Below are positions 9,554-18,586 of a DNA stretch of 50,759 nucleotides, piece by piece; the first letter of the stretch is position 1; each line of letters opens with the position of its first letter. A program made the translations under genes and the position numbers. Below the pieces are notes generated by a model. That model did no database searches. It was not told the DNA's origin and saw only the letters and a program-made list of their open reading frames with translations. Source of the stretch: an uncultured Verrucomicrobiales bacterium (lineage in GTDB: Bacteria > Verrucomicrobiota > Verrucomicrobiia > Verrucomicrobiales > Akkermansiaceae); assembly GCA_937944055.1 (NCBI GenBank), contig CALDZJ010000040.1, forward strand, positions 1 to 50,759, written 5' to 3'.

Positions 9554-10309
9554 TTATTCTCCTTCTTCTGCGTGAAGAACATCTTTGAAGAGGTCGATGT
9601 TGCCTTGGGCGTAGTGGCGGAGTTTTTCATAGCGGAATTTCTTCCACATGAGGTCGCGTTTTTTAAGCGAGAGGGCATCTTTGATGCTTGCCTTTGTTTT
9701 TTCGAAGGGGTGGGGAAATTTGCCTTTGTTTGCGCGATACCAGCTTTGGGCTTCTGCTTCGCTGATGTGATCTGGGATGCGGTTTTCGAGGTATTGAGCG
9801 CGTTGCAGGCGGGCGGCTAGGCGCATTTTTTGTTCTTTTTCGCCCGCCCAGGAGGCGCGGCGAGCGAGTTCCTCAAAGACGCGGGCATCTGGGTAGCGTT
9901 TTTTCTCAAGTTCTAGGGCGTGCTGGATTTCTTTTTCAGGAACTGCGACTTCTTCAGCCATGGAGACTTTGATTTGGAGTTTTAGTAATTCCTCATCGAT
10001 GAGTTGTTGAACGATGAGGTCGCGCAGGAGGCGACGCTCATCGAGGCTGGTTTGCTGAGGGGTGCGGCCACGCCGCCAGAGGTATTCTTTGAGCGCTTCT
10101 TCGATCTGGGCGCGGTAGATGGGGCGGTGATAGACGCGGGCGACGACGCCGGAGGCCTTTGCTTCAGCGATGGCGGTTTGGGAGTCGAGCGGTGAGGAGT
10201 TGAGCGTTTGGTGGATGGGGCCTTTGAAGAGGAAGAGATCACAGCCGAGGTAGCTGATGAGGATGAGGTAGATTCCCATCCGGAGGGCCATGATCTTGGG
10301 GATACTCAT
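9554..10309 (-). CDS. SurA-N-like periplasmic chaperone domain protein without a PPIase domain
   Basis: A 251-residue protein with one N-terminal membrane segment or signal (about residues 8-28, LRMGIYLILISYLGCDLFLF). The remainder is charged and helical and resembles the N-terminal chaperone fold of SurA/PpiD/trigger-factor-like proteins: a helix pair starting DERRLLRDLIVQQLIDEELLKLQ, a middle helical insert, then EAEAQSWYRANKGKFPHPFEKTKASI, the typical swapped C-terminal helix preceded by a short strand. No parvulin PPIase domain is present, so it would be chaperone-only. Its ATG overlaps the stop codon of the upstream L,D-transpeptidase gene (ATGA), so the two are translationally coupled and may share a role in envelope protein folding. 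The family assignment is from overall pattern and is moderately sure. Confidence 0.75.
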   Translation of the reverse strand: MSIPKIMALRMGIYLILISYLGCDLFLFKGPIHQTLNSSPLDSQTAIAEAKASGVVARVYHRPIYRAQIEEALKEYLWRRGRTPQQTSLDERRLLRDLIVQQLIDEELLKLQIKVSMAEEVAVPEKEIQHALELEKKRYPDARVFEELARRASWAGEKEQKMRLAARLQRAQYLENRIPDHISEAEAQSWYRANKGKFPHPFEKTKASIKDALSLKKRDLMWKKFRYEKLRHYAQGNIDLFKDVLHAEEGE

Positions 10310-11322
10310 CGTACGATGACGCGGGCGCCTGGGCGGGCGTATTCGGGGAAGCGTGCGGCATCCCAGTTCGAGAGGCGGTAGCAGCCTGCGCTCTGTGAGC
10401 GCCCGATGGTGCGGGGACTAGAGGTGCCGTGGATGCCAATCCCTGATTTGGAGAGGCCGCACCAGATAACTCCGACAGGGTTATTCGGCCCGTGGGCCAC
10501 TTGGATGGCTTCTTTGCTCCTTTTGCCGGTTTTGAGGAGTTGTTTATCGTAGCGCCATGAGGGGAACTCGACGGCGTTGACGATGCGCCAAGTTCCGCGG
10601 TGGATAAATTTTTCTTGTCCGGGGGTGGTGGGGAACATGGCGACGAGTTTTCCGAGGGGCTCTTTTTCTCCTTCGGAGACGATGAGGGCGCTGCCGGGGA
10701 TGGGGCGGGCTTTTTGGGTGGGGTCGTAGATGAAGAGTTGTTTGTTTTTGGTGTCGATGACGATGTTGCGCTTGCTGAGGGTGGCGTCTTTTTTATGGCT
10801 GCGCCCGGGGGCGAGTTTCTCGATGCGGAAGGGCTCGATATTGGGGACCTTGAGGAGGGAGCGAGGCTTAAGGCCGTAGCATTTGCTTTTGCCGTTTAGC
10901 TCAATGAGGAAGGATTCTGAGGTGTGATAGCGCTCTGCCATGAATTCGAGGTAACTGCGATAGGCCATGAGCTTGATGTCACCAACGTCTTCATACTTAC
11001 GTGGCAGCTTGGGGTTGATGAATTTTTTGGCTAAGGATGGGACTGTGGCGGTGGCGTAGAGGGTTTTTACCTCTTTTTGAGCCTCGGCGAGGAGAGCATC
11101 CCAAGCGCCGGGGGAGCGGCCCTGCGAGCGGTTGTAAGAGTAGACGGCTCGGCGAGTGAAGTTGCCGGGCTTGCCGTCGAGGAAGCCGGGGCCGAAGCAT
11201 TTTTGATCGAGAAAAATCTGAATTCGTAGGCCTTCTTCGCCGGTCTTTGGTGTGTCGTTCTGGGCGAGGGCAGAGAGGGCTGTGATTGGCAGAAGTGGGA
11301 GCAGGAAGGGGAGAAGTCTCAT
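10306..11322 (-). CDS. L,D-transpeptidase (YkuD domain) with peptidoglycan-binding and LysM-like regions
   Basis: A 338-residue exported enzyme that would form or remodel 3-3 peptide cross-links in peptidoglycan or attach proteins to it. A signal peptide ends near residue 20 (ITALSALAQ). Residues ~31-75 resemble a PG_binding_1 module (IQIFLDQKCFGPGFLDGKPG...TRRAV), ~125-165 look like a LysM (YHTSESFLIELNG...LKPRSLLKVP), and ~190-338 are the YkuD catalytic domain. The active-site signature is intact: His298 in IHGTSSP and Cys314/Arg316 in SAGCYRL. A segment before it (GTWRIVNAVEFPSWRYDK) is typical of verrucomicrobial and planctomycetal homologues. The gene overlaps the SurA-N-like gene by four bases and is first in this two-gene operon. 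No Shine-Dalgarno is visible before the ATG. Confidence 0.93.
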   Translation of the reverse strand: MRLLPFLLPLLPITALSALAQNDTPKTGEEGLRIQIFLDQKCFGPGFLDGKPGNFTRRAVYSYNRSQGRSPGAWDALLAEAQKEVKTLYATATVPSLAKKFINPKLPRKYEDVGDIKLMAYRSYLEFMAERYHTSESFLIELNGKSKCYGLKPRSLLKVPNIEPFRIEKLAPGRSHKKDATLSKRNIVIDTKNKQLFIYDPTQKARPIPGSALIVSEGEKEPLGKLVAMFPTTPGQEKFIHRGTWRIVNAVEFPSWRYDKQLLKTGKRSKEAIQVAHGPNNPVGVIWCGLSKSGIGIHGTSSPRTIGRSQSAGCYRLSNWDAARFPEYARPGARVIVR

Positions 11323-11551
11323 AGGGATATGGGGGTGCGTTAGGATGAGGTGGATCGGAAAGGAGAGGAAATTAACATACCTAAAATAATAATCAATCCT
11401 TACAATTGCGGGGTTTTTTTGAGGGTTTTTGAGGAATCGAGATCGGCGGATGGATGGAATGGGGAGGGAAATCGAGGGGGAATCGGCGCTTCTCCGCTTT
11501 CTTGAACGCTATAAGCCTTGATTTCTTTGATCCTTAACGTACTCCGAGCGG

Positions 11552-12769
11552 ATGCGTTTTGATGAACTTGGTCTCAAGGAGACTGTGCTCGAGGCTGTGA
11601 CTGAGTCTGGCTACGAGAATCCGACCCCTATTCAGGCTCAAGCTATTCCGATGATTTTGGATGGCCGGGATGTCATCGGCGCTTCTCAGACGGGGACGGG
11701 TAAGACGGCGGCCTTCGCCCTCCCCTCGCTTTCTAAGATCGAGCCACTGGGTAAGCCTCAAATTCTCATTCTGGAGCCGACTCGTGAGCTGGCTGATCAG
11801 GTGGCTGAGCAATTTCTCCATTATGGGAAGAAGACGGGCTGTAAAGTGGCGCTGCTCTATGGCGGAGTGGGCCATGGGAAGCAGGATGAGCAGCTGGCAG
11901 CGGGGGCGGATGTGATCGTCGCGACTCCGGGCCGTCTGATCGACCACTTTTACCGTGGCACGATGAAGTTTAAGGAGATCAAGATTCTGATTCTTGATGA
12001 GGTGGACCGCATGCTGGACATGGGATTTTTACCGCAAGTCCGTAAGATCATTAATATTTGTCCTTGGAATAATGAGGAGCAAAGCCGCCAGACTCTTTTC
12101 TTTTCTGCGACGATGCCTCCGGTGATTGCGGGCTTTGCGGAGTGGTGTCTGACTGATCCAGCGACGGTGGAGATCGCCCGCCGTGAGGTGGCGTCTACGG
12201 TTTCTCATTCTTTTTTCCCGGTCGCGATGACACAGCGGGATGAGTTGCTCTTAGGACTCTTGGAGAAGACAAACTACGATTCTTTGATGATTTTCACCCG
12301 CACGAGAAAGGAGGCAGATGTCATTGCAAATCTCCTTTCCCAGCAAGAGGCGATCGGTAATACCGTGACGGTGATGCACTCTGACATTCGCCAAAATGAC
12401 CGGATGAAGGCTCTGAAGGGATTTAAGGAGGGCACTTATAAAATCCTAGTCGCTACGGATGTGGCGGCGCGGGGAATCGATATTTCAGATGTCACCCATG
12501 TCATTAATTACCGTGTTCCAGAAAATGCCGAAGATTACGTGCACCGCATCGGCCGGACTGGGCGGGCCGAGAAGGAGGGGGACGCCTTCACTCTCCTCAC
12601 CGCCGATGAGCTGGAATATGCTGATGCGGTGGAAGGCTTCATCAAGAAGAAGATCGAGCGCAAGAAGCTGGAAGGCTTCGAGTATCAATACACTGCCCTG
12701 CTGGATACTGAACCCCGCAAGCCGATCAAAAAACCTCGCCGTGGAGGCGGAAAACGCCGCCGCCGATAG
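11552..12769 (+). CDS. DEAD-box ATP-dependent RNA helicase (RhlE/CsdA-like)
   Basis: A 405-residue DEAD-box helicase that would unwind RNA duplexes using ATP, in ribosome assembly or mRNA decay. All core motifs are present in order: upstream Phe and Q motif (MRFDELGL, PTPIQAQAIP), Walker A (ASQTGTGKT), PTRELA, TPGR, motif II as DEVD rather than DEAD, SAT, then the RecA2 domain with ARGID and HRIGRTGR. DEVD is a tolerated variant. The C-terminus ends in a short basic tail (KKPRRGGGKRRRR), typical of RhlE-type RNA-binding extensions. ruvC follows six bases after the stop, so the two genes are probably co-transcribed. The exact subfamily cannot be fixed from motifs alone. Confidence 0.95.
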   Translation: MRFDELGLKETVLEAVTESGYENPTPIQAQAIPMILDGRDVIGASQTGTGKTAAFALPSLSKIEPLGKPQILILEPTRELADQVAEQFLHYGKKTGCKVALLYGGVGHGKQDEQLAAGADVIVATPGRLIDHFYRGTMKFKEIKILILDEVDRMLDMGFLPQVRKIINICPWNNEEQSRQTLFFSATMPPVIAGFAEWCLTDPATVEIARREVASTVSHSFFPVAMTQRDELLLGLLEKTNYDSLMIFTRTRKEADVIANLLSQQEAIGNTVTVMHSDIRQNDRMKALKGFKEGTYKILVATDVAARGIDISDVTHVINYRVPENAEDYVHRIGRTGRAEKEGDAFTLLTADELEYADAVEGFIKKKIERKKLEGFEYQYTALLDTEPRKPIKKPRRGGGKRRRR

Positions 12770-12775
12770 AGACCG

Positions 12776-13279
12776 ATGCGCACTTTAGGAATCGATCCCG
12801 CCGTGCGTAACACGGGCTACGCCATTTTAGAGGGCGATCACAGCTCGGCCAAGGCGCTCGATTATGGAGTCATTTCCATCCCGGCACGGATTAAGCAGTC
12901 AGGCGCGCTCGGGGCGGTTTGCACGGGGGTTAAAAACCTGATCGAGAAATGGCAGCCTGATGAGGTGGCGATCGAGGGGATCATCTATGTGCAGTCTCAC
13001 CGCACTGCAATTTCGATGGGGGCGGCGCGGGCGGCTCCTCTCATTGCGGCGGCGAGCTACGGGCTGAAGGTCTACGAATACTCCCCCAAGAAAGTCAAAA
13101 AAGCGATCGTGGGAAAAGGCACTGCTGATAAGGATCAAGTGGCTTTTATGATTCGTGCGCTTTTGGGTTTAGCTGAGACTCCCCCGTCAGACGCGGCGGA
13201 TGCGATGGCGATCGCTCTGGCGCACCTGCAAGCGTCTGATCCAAGGCGCGCAGCTTTGCTGGATCGCCGAGAAGTTTAG
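12776..13279 (+). CDS. ruvC: Holliday junction resolvase RuvC
   Basis: A 167-residue RuvC, the endonuclease that cuts Holliday junctions made by RecA and RuvAB. The four acidic catalytic residues are in place: Asp7 (LGIDPA), Glu67 (VAIEGI), and Asp139 and Asp142 (PSDAADAMAIAL). The family signature around KKVKKAIVGKGTADKDQV is also clear. Length matches the family. It follows the helicase by six bases; ruvA and ruvB are not in the window. Its last four bases overlap the end of the convergent FAD oxidoreductase gene (TAG at 13277-13279 against TAA on the other strand), so there is no room for a terminator between them. Confidence 0.97.
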   Translation: MRTLGIDPAVRNTGYAILEGDHSSAKALDYGVISIPARIKQSGALGAVCTGVKNLIEKWQPDEVAIEGIIYVQSHRTAISMGAARAAPLIAAASYGLKVYEYSPKKVKKAIVGKGTADKDQVAFMIRALLGLAETPPSDAADAMAIALAHLQASDPRRAALLDRREV

Positions 13280-14517
13280 CTTTCTTCTGATGAGTTCTTT
13301 TCAAGAACCGCCTTGGCTGCAGCTTGCCCTGAAATGATGGCTCCTTCAATCGAAGCGCTCACGGCATGATCACCACAGATAATGACGCCGTCCATCTCCA
13401 GCGCTCCCACTGGCCTCGTCTCCAATTGGTTTGGCAAAGCCCTCCGAATCACATCTGTGCGCAGATGCCTCCAGCTCTTAACTTCAGATCCAAACCACTC
13501 CCTTAACTCAGTCTTCACAAGCCCTTCAAGGTCCTCAGCTTCATGAAGGCCCAAGAGTGATACTGACACCAAAGACTGCCCCGCTGGGGCATAGGAACTT
13601 GAGACATCGCTCATCACCGCAACGTTGTTCACGAGCCCTTCTCCCTGGCCATTCAAAGCAATGATTGCTTCGTCAAGCGGTGAGTGGGCAGCAGCGAAAT
13701 AGACATTTGTAACGGCCCGCCAGTTCGGGGCCTGACTTGCAAAATTCGGAACGAGCTCCCCCGCTACGCTTGCCTCAGTGGCCACGATAACTTTCGAAGC
13801 TTGAATCAATTCACCCGATCTTAAGGAAACATTGTTTTCAGTCAAAGACGTTACTTCTGCATTCAAGCTCAAGGCGTCATTTGGAAGGCGACCAAGCAGT
13901 TGCTTCGGGATTTCTCCCATTCCTTTCTCAGGAACGGTGGCACTGCCTTTACTGAACATCCGAAAAGTGAACTCGAACATTCGACTCGAAGTCTCCAGCT
14001 CTCGCTCCAGAAAAATCCCGCCATAAAAGCTCCGGAAGAAGACATCGATCATCTTCTTGGAGAAGCCAAAATCACGCAGGTAATTTTCCGTCGTCATGTC
14101 AGGACGAGTAGCAATTTCTTCTAAGGATGAATCGAGAACCTTCTGCCGCAAGACCGCCACCCTAAGCTTATCAACGAGTGAACCAATCGGAGCAAAGGCC
14201 GACCGAAGCAAGGTCGCTGGACGCCTGAAAACATCCATCACTCGATGAAGCGAGGCCCCATCATAGACCATCGCTCCCGGCTCGAAGGAACGGAGATTAA
14301 GACTCTCAAGATCGAGAATCTTTCCCGCTTCGGGATAGGCATCAAGAAACACCTGAAAGCCGCGATCGAGCAAGAAACCACCGACCTCATCAGTTCTGAC
14401 CCGTCCTCCCACTCCATCGGATGCCTCCAACAAAACCACTGGCATTCCCGCCTCATGCAAGGTGACCGCACAAGTGAGACCGGAGAGCCCAGCTCCGATG
14501 ATGACGATAGGTTTCAT
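13276..14517 (-). CDS. FAD-dependent amine oxidase / phytoene desaturase-like oxidoreductase
   Basis: A 413-residue flavoprotein. The N-terminus holds the Rossmann dinucleotide-binding motif (VIIGAGLSGLTCAVTLHEAG), the acidic end of the second strand (LLEASDGVGGRVRTD) and the GGF-type contact (GGFLLDRGFQVFLDAYPE). The C-terminus has the second FAD-binding motif (VIICGDHAVSASIEGAIISG). This combination is typical of the amine oxidase/protoporphyrinogen oxidase/phytoene desaturase superfamily. The substrate cannot be told; no carotenoid or haem genes are adjacent. It is transcribed towards ruvC and starts shortly after the strong terminator that ends the Na/Pi cotransporter transcript, so it is likely monocistronic. 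Upstream of the ATG is only an A/G-rich stretch (AAGAAAAAGAA). Confidence 0.9.
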   Translation of the reverse strand: MKPIVIIGAGLSGLTCAVTLHEAGMPVVLLEASDGVGGRVRTDEVGGFLLDRGFQVFLDAYPEAGKILDLESLNLRSFEPGAMVYDGASLHRVMDVFRRPATLLRSAFAPIGSLVDKLRVAVLRQKVLDSSLEEIATRPDMTTENYLRDFGFSKKMIDVFFRSFYGGIFLERELETSSRMFEFTFRMFSKGSATVPEKGMGEIPKQLLGRLPNDALSLNAEVTSLTENNVSLRSGELIQASKVIVATEASVAGELVPNFASQAPNWRAVTNVYFAAAHSPLDEAIIALNGQGEGLVNNVAVMSDVSSSYAPAGQSLVSVSLLGLHEAEDLEGLVKTELREWFGSEVKSWRHLRTDVIRRALPNQLETRPVGALEMDGVIICGDHAVSASIEGAIISGQAAAKAVLEKNSSEES

Positions 14518-14565
14518 TTCTTTTTCTTCGCTTAGGATCTCCTTTTAGACAAGGGCGAACGAAAA

Positions 14566-14599
14566 AGACCCCCGACCACGGAAGCGTAGTCGGGGGTCT
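14566..14599 (-). terminator. Rho-independent terminator of the Na/Pi cotransporter gene
   Basis: An 11-bp perfect stem (AGACCCCCGAC at 14566-14576 with GTCGGGGGTCT at 14589-14599), whose loop contains a further ACG/CGT pairing, is followed on the minus strand by a U-run (plus-strand AAAAA at 14562-14566). It lies ~20 bases after the stop codon at 14619. Confidence 0.92.
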
Positions 14600-14618
14600 G
14601 AAAGTTCGAAAGCCTGAT

Positions 14619-16361
14619 TTACTCAACCGAAGCCATATCGCTGGCCTCCATCACTCCAAGAGCATGGTTAGCGAGCGCCATCAGCTGATTGTTCACATCA
14701 GTATAAAGCATTTCTACGCGGATATCGCCTTCAGACATACGCTTGACCGCCTCCTTGTTGAAGGACTTGCGCATATCGTGAGACTGCTCCTCCAAAGACT
14801 TCACCGAAGTAATGACCTCGGGTGGAGTGCGTCGAAGGAGGTAGTTATCCACCGCACCGAGCGCCTGCCCAACCACGGAAGTGATCTGGCCAATCTGCTC
14901 GACCTGATGATCGGTAAACTTGTAGCTCTTGTTGTATTTCTTCTCGGTGAGCTTCACGAGGCGGTAGATGCAATCGGTCGCTTCTTCCAGCTCAGCGACA
15001 ATCCGGATCATCGCCGCGATGTTGGAGGCATTACTCGCGTTCATGTCACGAGCAACACACTTCACGAGATACTCAGTGATATCCTGCATCATGAGATCAG
15101 CCTCTTCCTCCATTTTTTTGAGGCGAGAAACCTCAGAGGAAAGATCTGCGGCGGGATTGTCAAAGACCCCCTTGAAGCCCTTAAACATGTCGTTGGTGTG
15201 GTTTGACATCTTGCGAACGGCATCTTCTGCTTCCGCAATATTGAGCTCACCAAGATCAACCAAGTTTTGCGAAATGTAACGGAGGCGTTTCCGATCACGT
15301 CCTACCTCGGCTTTCTCCGGAACCCATTTCTGCACGATTCGCGCAATCTGAGGAACAAACCAAATCAGGACTCCGACGTTAATCAGGTTGAAAGTTGTAT
15401 GGAAGATAGCGGTCGCGAAAGCCACCTCGTTCTTGCCAAAATTCTTATTCACTTTCTCATCTTTCAACGAGTCAGGAAGGAGCTTTGCTACCTCCCAAAC
15501 GAGCGCCGTGAATCCCAAGAAGACAACGAGCATCCACACGGTCCCGATCACATTGAAAAGGAAATGGGCTCGAGCCGCTCGCTTCGCTTCAGAACCTGCC
15601 CCAAGTGAGGCCAGCCATGCCGTCACCGTAGTTCCGATGTTCTCACCCAGAACAACTGCTGCTGAAATCCGGAATGATTCATAGTCACTGTCTGGATCGA
15701 ACCATCCATTCATCGCACAAGTGATCGTAATCGCCATCGCGGCAGAAGAAGATTGCACCAACAAGGTCAGAATGATTCCTCCGATCATAAAAAGGACGTA
15801 CGAGAAATACCCGTAGCCTTTCAGCCATTCGATACACATTCGGATGGTGTCGATTGCCCCTTGATCCTCCCCTTTCGCAATCCCGGCCTTAAGGTCAGGA
15901 ACAGCATCTTTCAATAAACCTAATCCATAAAATAGAAGTCCAAATCCCACCACAAATTCTCCGAACGACTTCACCTTCCCTTTCCCGACGAAAAAGAGGG
16001 GGAATCCGACTCCGATGATTGGAATCGCAATCTTGGCAACGCTGAATTTCCCAACCACTGCGATGATCCAAGCGGTCACCGTAGTTCCAAGGTTAGCCCC
16101 CATAATGACACCGATTGACTCAATGAGCGTGAGCAAACCTGCGTTTACAAACGAGACAACAAGCACCGTCGTCGCAGACGAAGACTGGACGAGACCCGTC
16201 GTAACGAGACCTGTGAGGGCACCCTTAAAACGGTTCCCCGTAATTGAGGCAAGAGCAGCCCGCATACGTGCGCCAGCAAATTTCTGAACCCCTTCTGACA
16301 TGACTTTCATGCCAAAAAGAAAAACACCAAGAGCACCTAAAATTTGAAGGATTGTGAGCAT
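14619..16361 (-). CDS. Na+/phosphate cotransporter family protein with C-terminal PhoU-like domain
   Basis: A 580-residue inner-membrane transporter of the NptA/YjbB type (PF02690 Na_Pi_cotrans). The duplicated signature is seen twice: TGLVQSSSATTVLVVSFVNA near residue 60 and LLVQSSSAAMAITITCAM near residue 210, each followed by an ANLGTT/ENIGTTVTAW loop. About eight to ten membrane segments fill the first ~345 residues. From ~365 to the end the protein is soluble and helical, resembling PhoU (LGELNIAEAEDAVRKMSNHTNDMF; LEEATDCIYRLVKLTEKK), which may tie transport to phosphate state. No pho regulon gene is adjacent and I saw no Pho box. It is transcribed alone, ending at the terminator at 14566-14599. 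Confidence 0.95.
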   Translation of the reverse strand: MLTILQILGALGVFLFGMKVMSEGVQKFAGARMRAALASITGNRFKGALTGLVTTGLVQSSSATTVLVVSFVNAGLLTLIESIGVIMGANLGTTVTAWIIAVVGKFSVAKIAIPIIGVGFPLFFVGKGKVKSFGEFVVGFGLLFYGLGLLKDAVPDLKAGIAKGEDQGAIDTIRMCIEWLKGYGYFSYVLFMIGGIILTLLVQSSSAAMAITITCAMNGWFDPDSDYESFRISAAVVLGENIGTTVTAWLASLGAGSEAKRAARAHFLFNVIGTVWMLVVFLGFTALVWEVAKLLPDSLKDEKVNKNFGKNEVAFATAIFHTTFNLINVGVLIWFVPQIARIVQKWVPEKAEVGRDRKRLRYISQNLVDLGELNIAEAEDAVRKMSNHTNDMFKGFKGVFDNPAADLSSEVSRLKKMEEEADLMMQDITEYLVKCVARDMNASNASNIAAMIRIVAELEEATDCIYRLVKLTEKKYNKSYKFTDHQVEQIGQITSVVGQALGAVDNYLLRRTPPEVITSVKSLEEQSHDMRKSFNKEAVKRMSEGDIRVEMLYTDVNNQLMALANHALGVMEASDMASVE

Positions 16362-16561
16362 AGCGATCGAGGACCGTTACTGACGATTTTCGCGGCGTTA
16401 GACCAGCTAAAACCACAATTAAACGATATTTTTTGTTACATTTTCGTCACGAAAGAGCCACCAGAGTTGCTCTTGAATTCAGCAAAGAAAAACAAGCAAG
16501 AACATCTGGGTATTCGGAGGCGATTCTCCTGATACAAGAGAACTGCCTGCTGCGGTCCCCC

Positions 16562-18517
16562 TTAGCTAGGCTCCGTCTTAGCTGCAGCCTCAAGCGGTGG
16601 CGCCGGAGGTGGCGGAGAAACAGTATCTTCCTGAGCGCGGACTGGGAAAACGGCGTCTTTCCAGACCTGCTTTCCACGATTTCCCTTCACGGTATTCCCC
16701 TCTTCATTCAAGACCTCCACTCCTTTCTCGAAGACGATGCCGGCTTCACCATTTTCAGTCACGCTATTGTTCATCAGCTTGATGCCCTTGGTTGCGCGCT
16801 CAAAAAACATCCCTCCCAGAAGGTTCCCATGGGCTGAACTATTGCTGAGTTCGACGCCATTGGCCTCTGAGAAGAAAAATCCCACCTCGCGGTTGCCTTC
16901 ACTGCGGGAACTCTGAATCGTGACGGTCTCACCGGGGTCGATCACGAGCAGGCCTGAGCGACCATTCCCAGAGAAGGTGGACTCAAAAACCTCGCCGCTA
17001 GCGCCCTCCCAAAAGTCCACTCCATGATGGAGGTTTTTCTCAGAATTGACTTGGTTCAGCGTGACGAAAGAGCCTGATCCGGTGACTGAAATCCCATCCC
17101 AACCGCAGTCGGTAAATTTGCTCAGATTAATGCGAGCTTTCCCGCCATTAATGACTGCGATGCCGTGCCCGCTTGCGCGGGTGACGAGAAGGTTATCCAG
17201 CTCCAAGAAGCCGGAGTCTACCGCGATGATGGGGAAGCGTTCCTCATCATTGACGAGGCCGGTGTGGCGCAGGGTGAGCGAGGAGACACGGCTCTCCTCG
17301 GAGCCTGACTCCACTGAGATGACTGGCCCGATCTTAGCAGGGCACTCGATGATGGTGTCACTGCGGTTTTCGCCAACCAGCTCGACTCCATTTGGGATGA
17401 GCAGAGACTCTTGATAGACGCCTTTGGCAACGAAGACGCGGTCATTCTTCTCGGCACTTTTCAGGGCGAGAGTGATGGTGGCGTGATCGGTCGGGACTTT
17501 GATGACCTTACCGTAAGCGGACATTTTTTGATAGAGCGCACGGTTTTCCTTGGAGGGATAGAGCCGCATTGCTTCCTCGACGAGCTTGAGAGCCTCTGCC
17601 GAGTATGTTCCCCGGTCTAGCTCCCGCGCCTGAGCAATGAGCGCGGTAGCTTCTGCGCGGCGTTGTTTTAAGGATTCTTGAGCAAGGTCCATTTGCTTGC
17701 GGATTTCTGGGATCTTGGGGTGGCTCGGGTTTGCGGTGATTAAGGAATCCAGCTGATTATTGGCCACTTCCCACTCTTCCTCGGACATTGCTTTCTCGAT
17801 CGCTTTGATCATCAAGATGCTGCGGACCTGCATCTTACTCTCTTTGATGACTAGGCGGATTTCTGGGATTCTAGGGTGGTCTGCTTGCAGTGCTTGCACC
17901 TCAGCACAAAAGCCCTCGGCTTCACTGAGCTGGCCCGCCTCCAGAGCAGATTCGGCATTGCTAATCAGGAAGGCGATTTGTTGTCCGCGTTCCTCGATTC
18001 GCAATTTCTTCACCATCGCCAAAGAGGCGGCGATTTTCTCCTCGCCGACTCCCTCAGCCTTCATGAGTTCTACGATTGTTTCCGCCTCATCCCAGCGGCG
18101 TTTTTCCAAAGCCTCCTCAAAGCGATCCTCAGTTTCACGAAGATTAACGACGTGTTTCCGAGTGCCAAACCCGCTCTTCTGCCACTCTTGATAACCCCAA
18201 TATCCCCCTCCCGCGAGTAGGGCGAGAATCAATGTCCAGAGGAGAAGGCCCTTGCCCGAGGAAGAGGCGGAAGCCTTAGCAGGCTCGGCGGTTTCAGGCT
18301 CCTCTGCGGCCACGCGGAGAACCTCCCGCAGCTCGGCGAGGTCTTTTTCATAGCTCGCTCGCGCTGCTGGATCCTTCGCCTCAGCGGCCATGCCGGCAAG
18401 GCGCATTTCGACTTCCTTCCAATGAGGAAGGTAGTCCGCAAGGCGATCGTCTTTTGAGAAGCCGAGTCTCTTTCGAGCGGCCTCCACCGTGAGAGGTTCT
18501 GAGGAAGGGTGATCCAC
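16562..18517 (-). CDS. Bitopic membrane protein with helical repeats and a right-handed beta-helix domain
   Basis: A 651-residue protein with a short cytoplasmic N-terminus (helical, residues 1-85), one membrane span at about 90-109 (GLLLWTLILALLAGGGYWGY), a long helical TPR-like or coiled-coil region at about 118-330, and a C-terminal pectate-lyase-type beta-helix at about 340-625. The beta-helix shows the periodic pattern of NosD/DUF1565 proteins (PTDHATITLALKSAEKNDRV; FVAKGVYQESLLIPNGVELV; repeats such as NNSVTENGEAGIVFEKGV). Such domains bind or cleave polysaccharides, but no catalytic residues can be assigned here. The protein is probably exposed to the periplasm. It stands alone on the minus strand, 69 bases downstream of the CPBP gene; shared transcription is possible. 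Confidence 0.85.
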   Translation of the reverse strand: MDHPSSEPLTVEAARKRLGFSKDDRLADYLPHWKEVEMRLAGMAAEAKDPAARASYEKDLAELREVLRVAAEEPETAEPAKASASSSGKGLLLWTLILALLAGGGYWGYQEWQKSGFGTRKHVVNLRETEDRFEEALEKRRWDEAETIVELMKAEGVGEEKIAASLAMVKKLRIEERGQQIAFLISNAESALEAGQLSEAEGFCAEVQALQADHPRIPEIRLVIKESKMQVRSILMIKAIEKAMSEEEWEVANNQLDSLITANPSHPKIPEIRKQMDLAQESLKQRRAEATALIAQARELDRGTYSAEALKLVEEAMRLYPSKENRALYQKMSAYGKVIKVPTDHATITLALKSAEKNDRVFVAKGVYQESLLIPNGVELVGENRSDTIIECPAKIGPVISVESGSEESRVSSLTLRHTGLVNDEERFPIIAVDSGFLELDNLLVTRASGHGIAVINGGKARINLSKFTDCGWDGISVTGSGSFVTLNQVNSEKNLHHGVDFWEGASGEVFESTFSGNGRSGLLVIDPGETVTIQSSRSEGNREVGFFFSEANGVELSNSSAHGNLLGGMFFERATKGIKLMNNSVTENGEAGIVFEKGVEVLNEEGNTVKGNRGKQVWKDAVFPVRAQEDTVSPPPPAPPLEAAAKTEPS

Positions 18518-18586
18518 GGGCGGAAATTGCCTGATTTTCGGCTTTTGGCCAACTCCAAAACTGATACTTCAGCTTTCCTTATTTCC

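Noticed and set aside
16453..16475. AGAGC/GCTCT hairpin downstream of the beta-helix gene
   Set aside because: Five-base stem with only three T after it; too weak to call.
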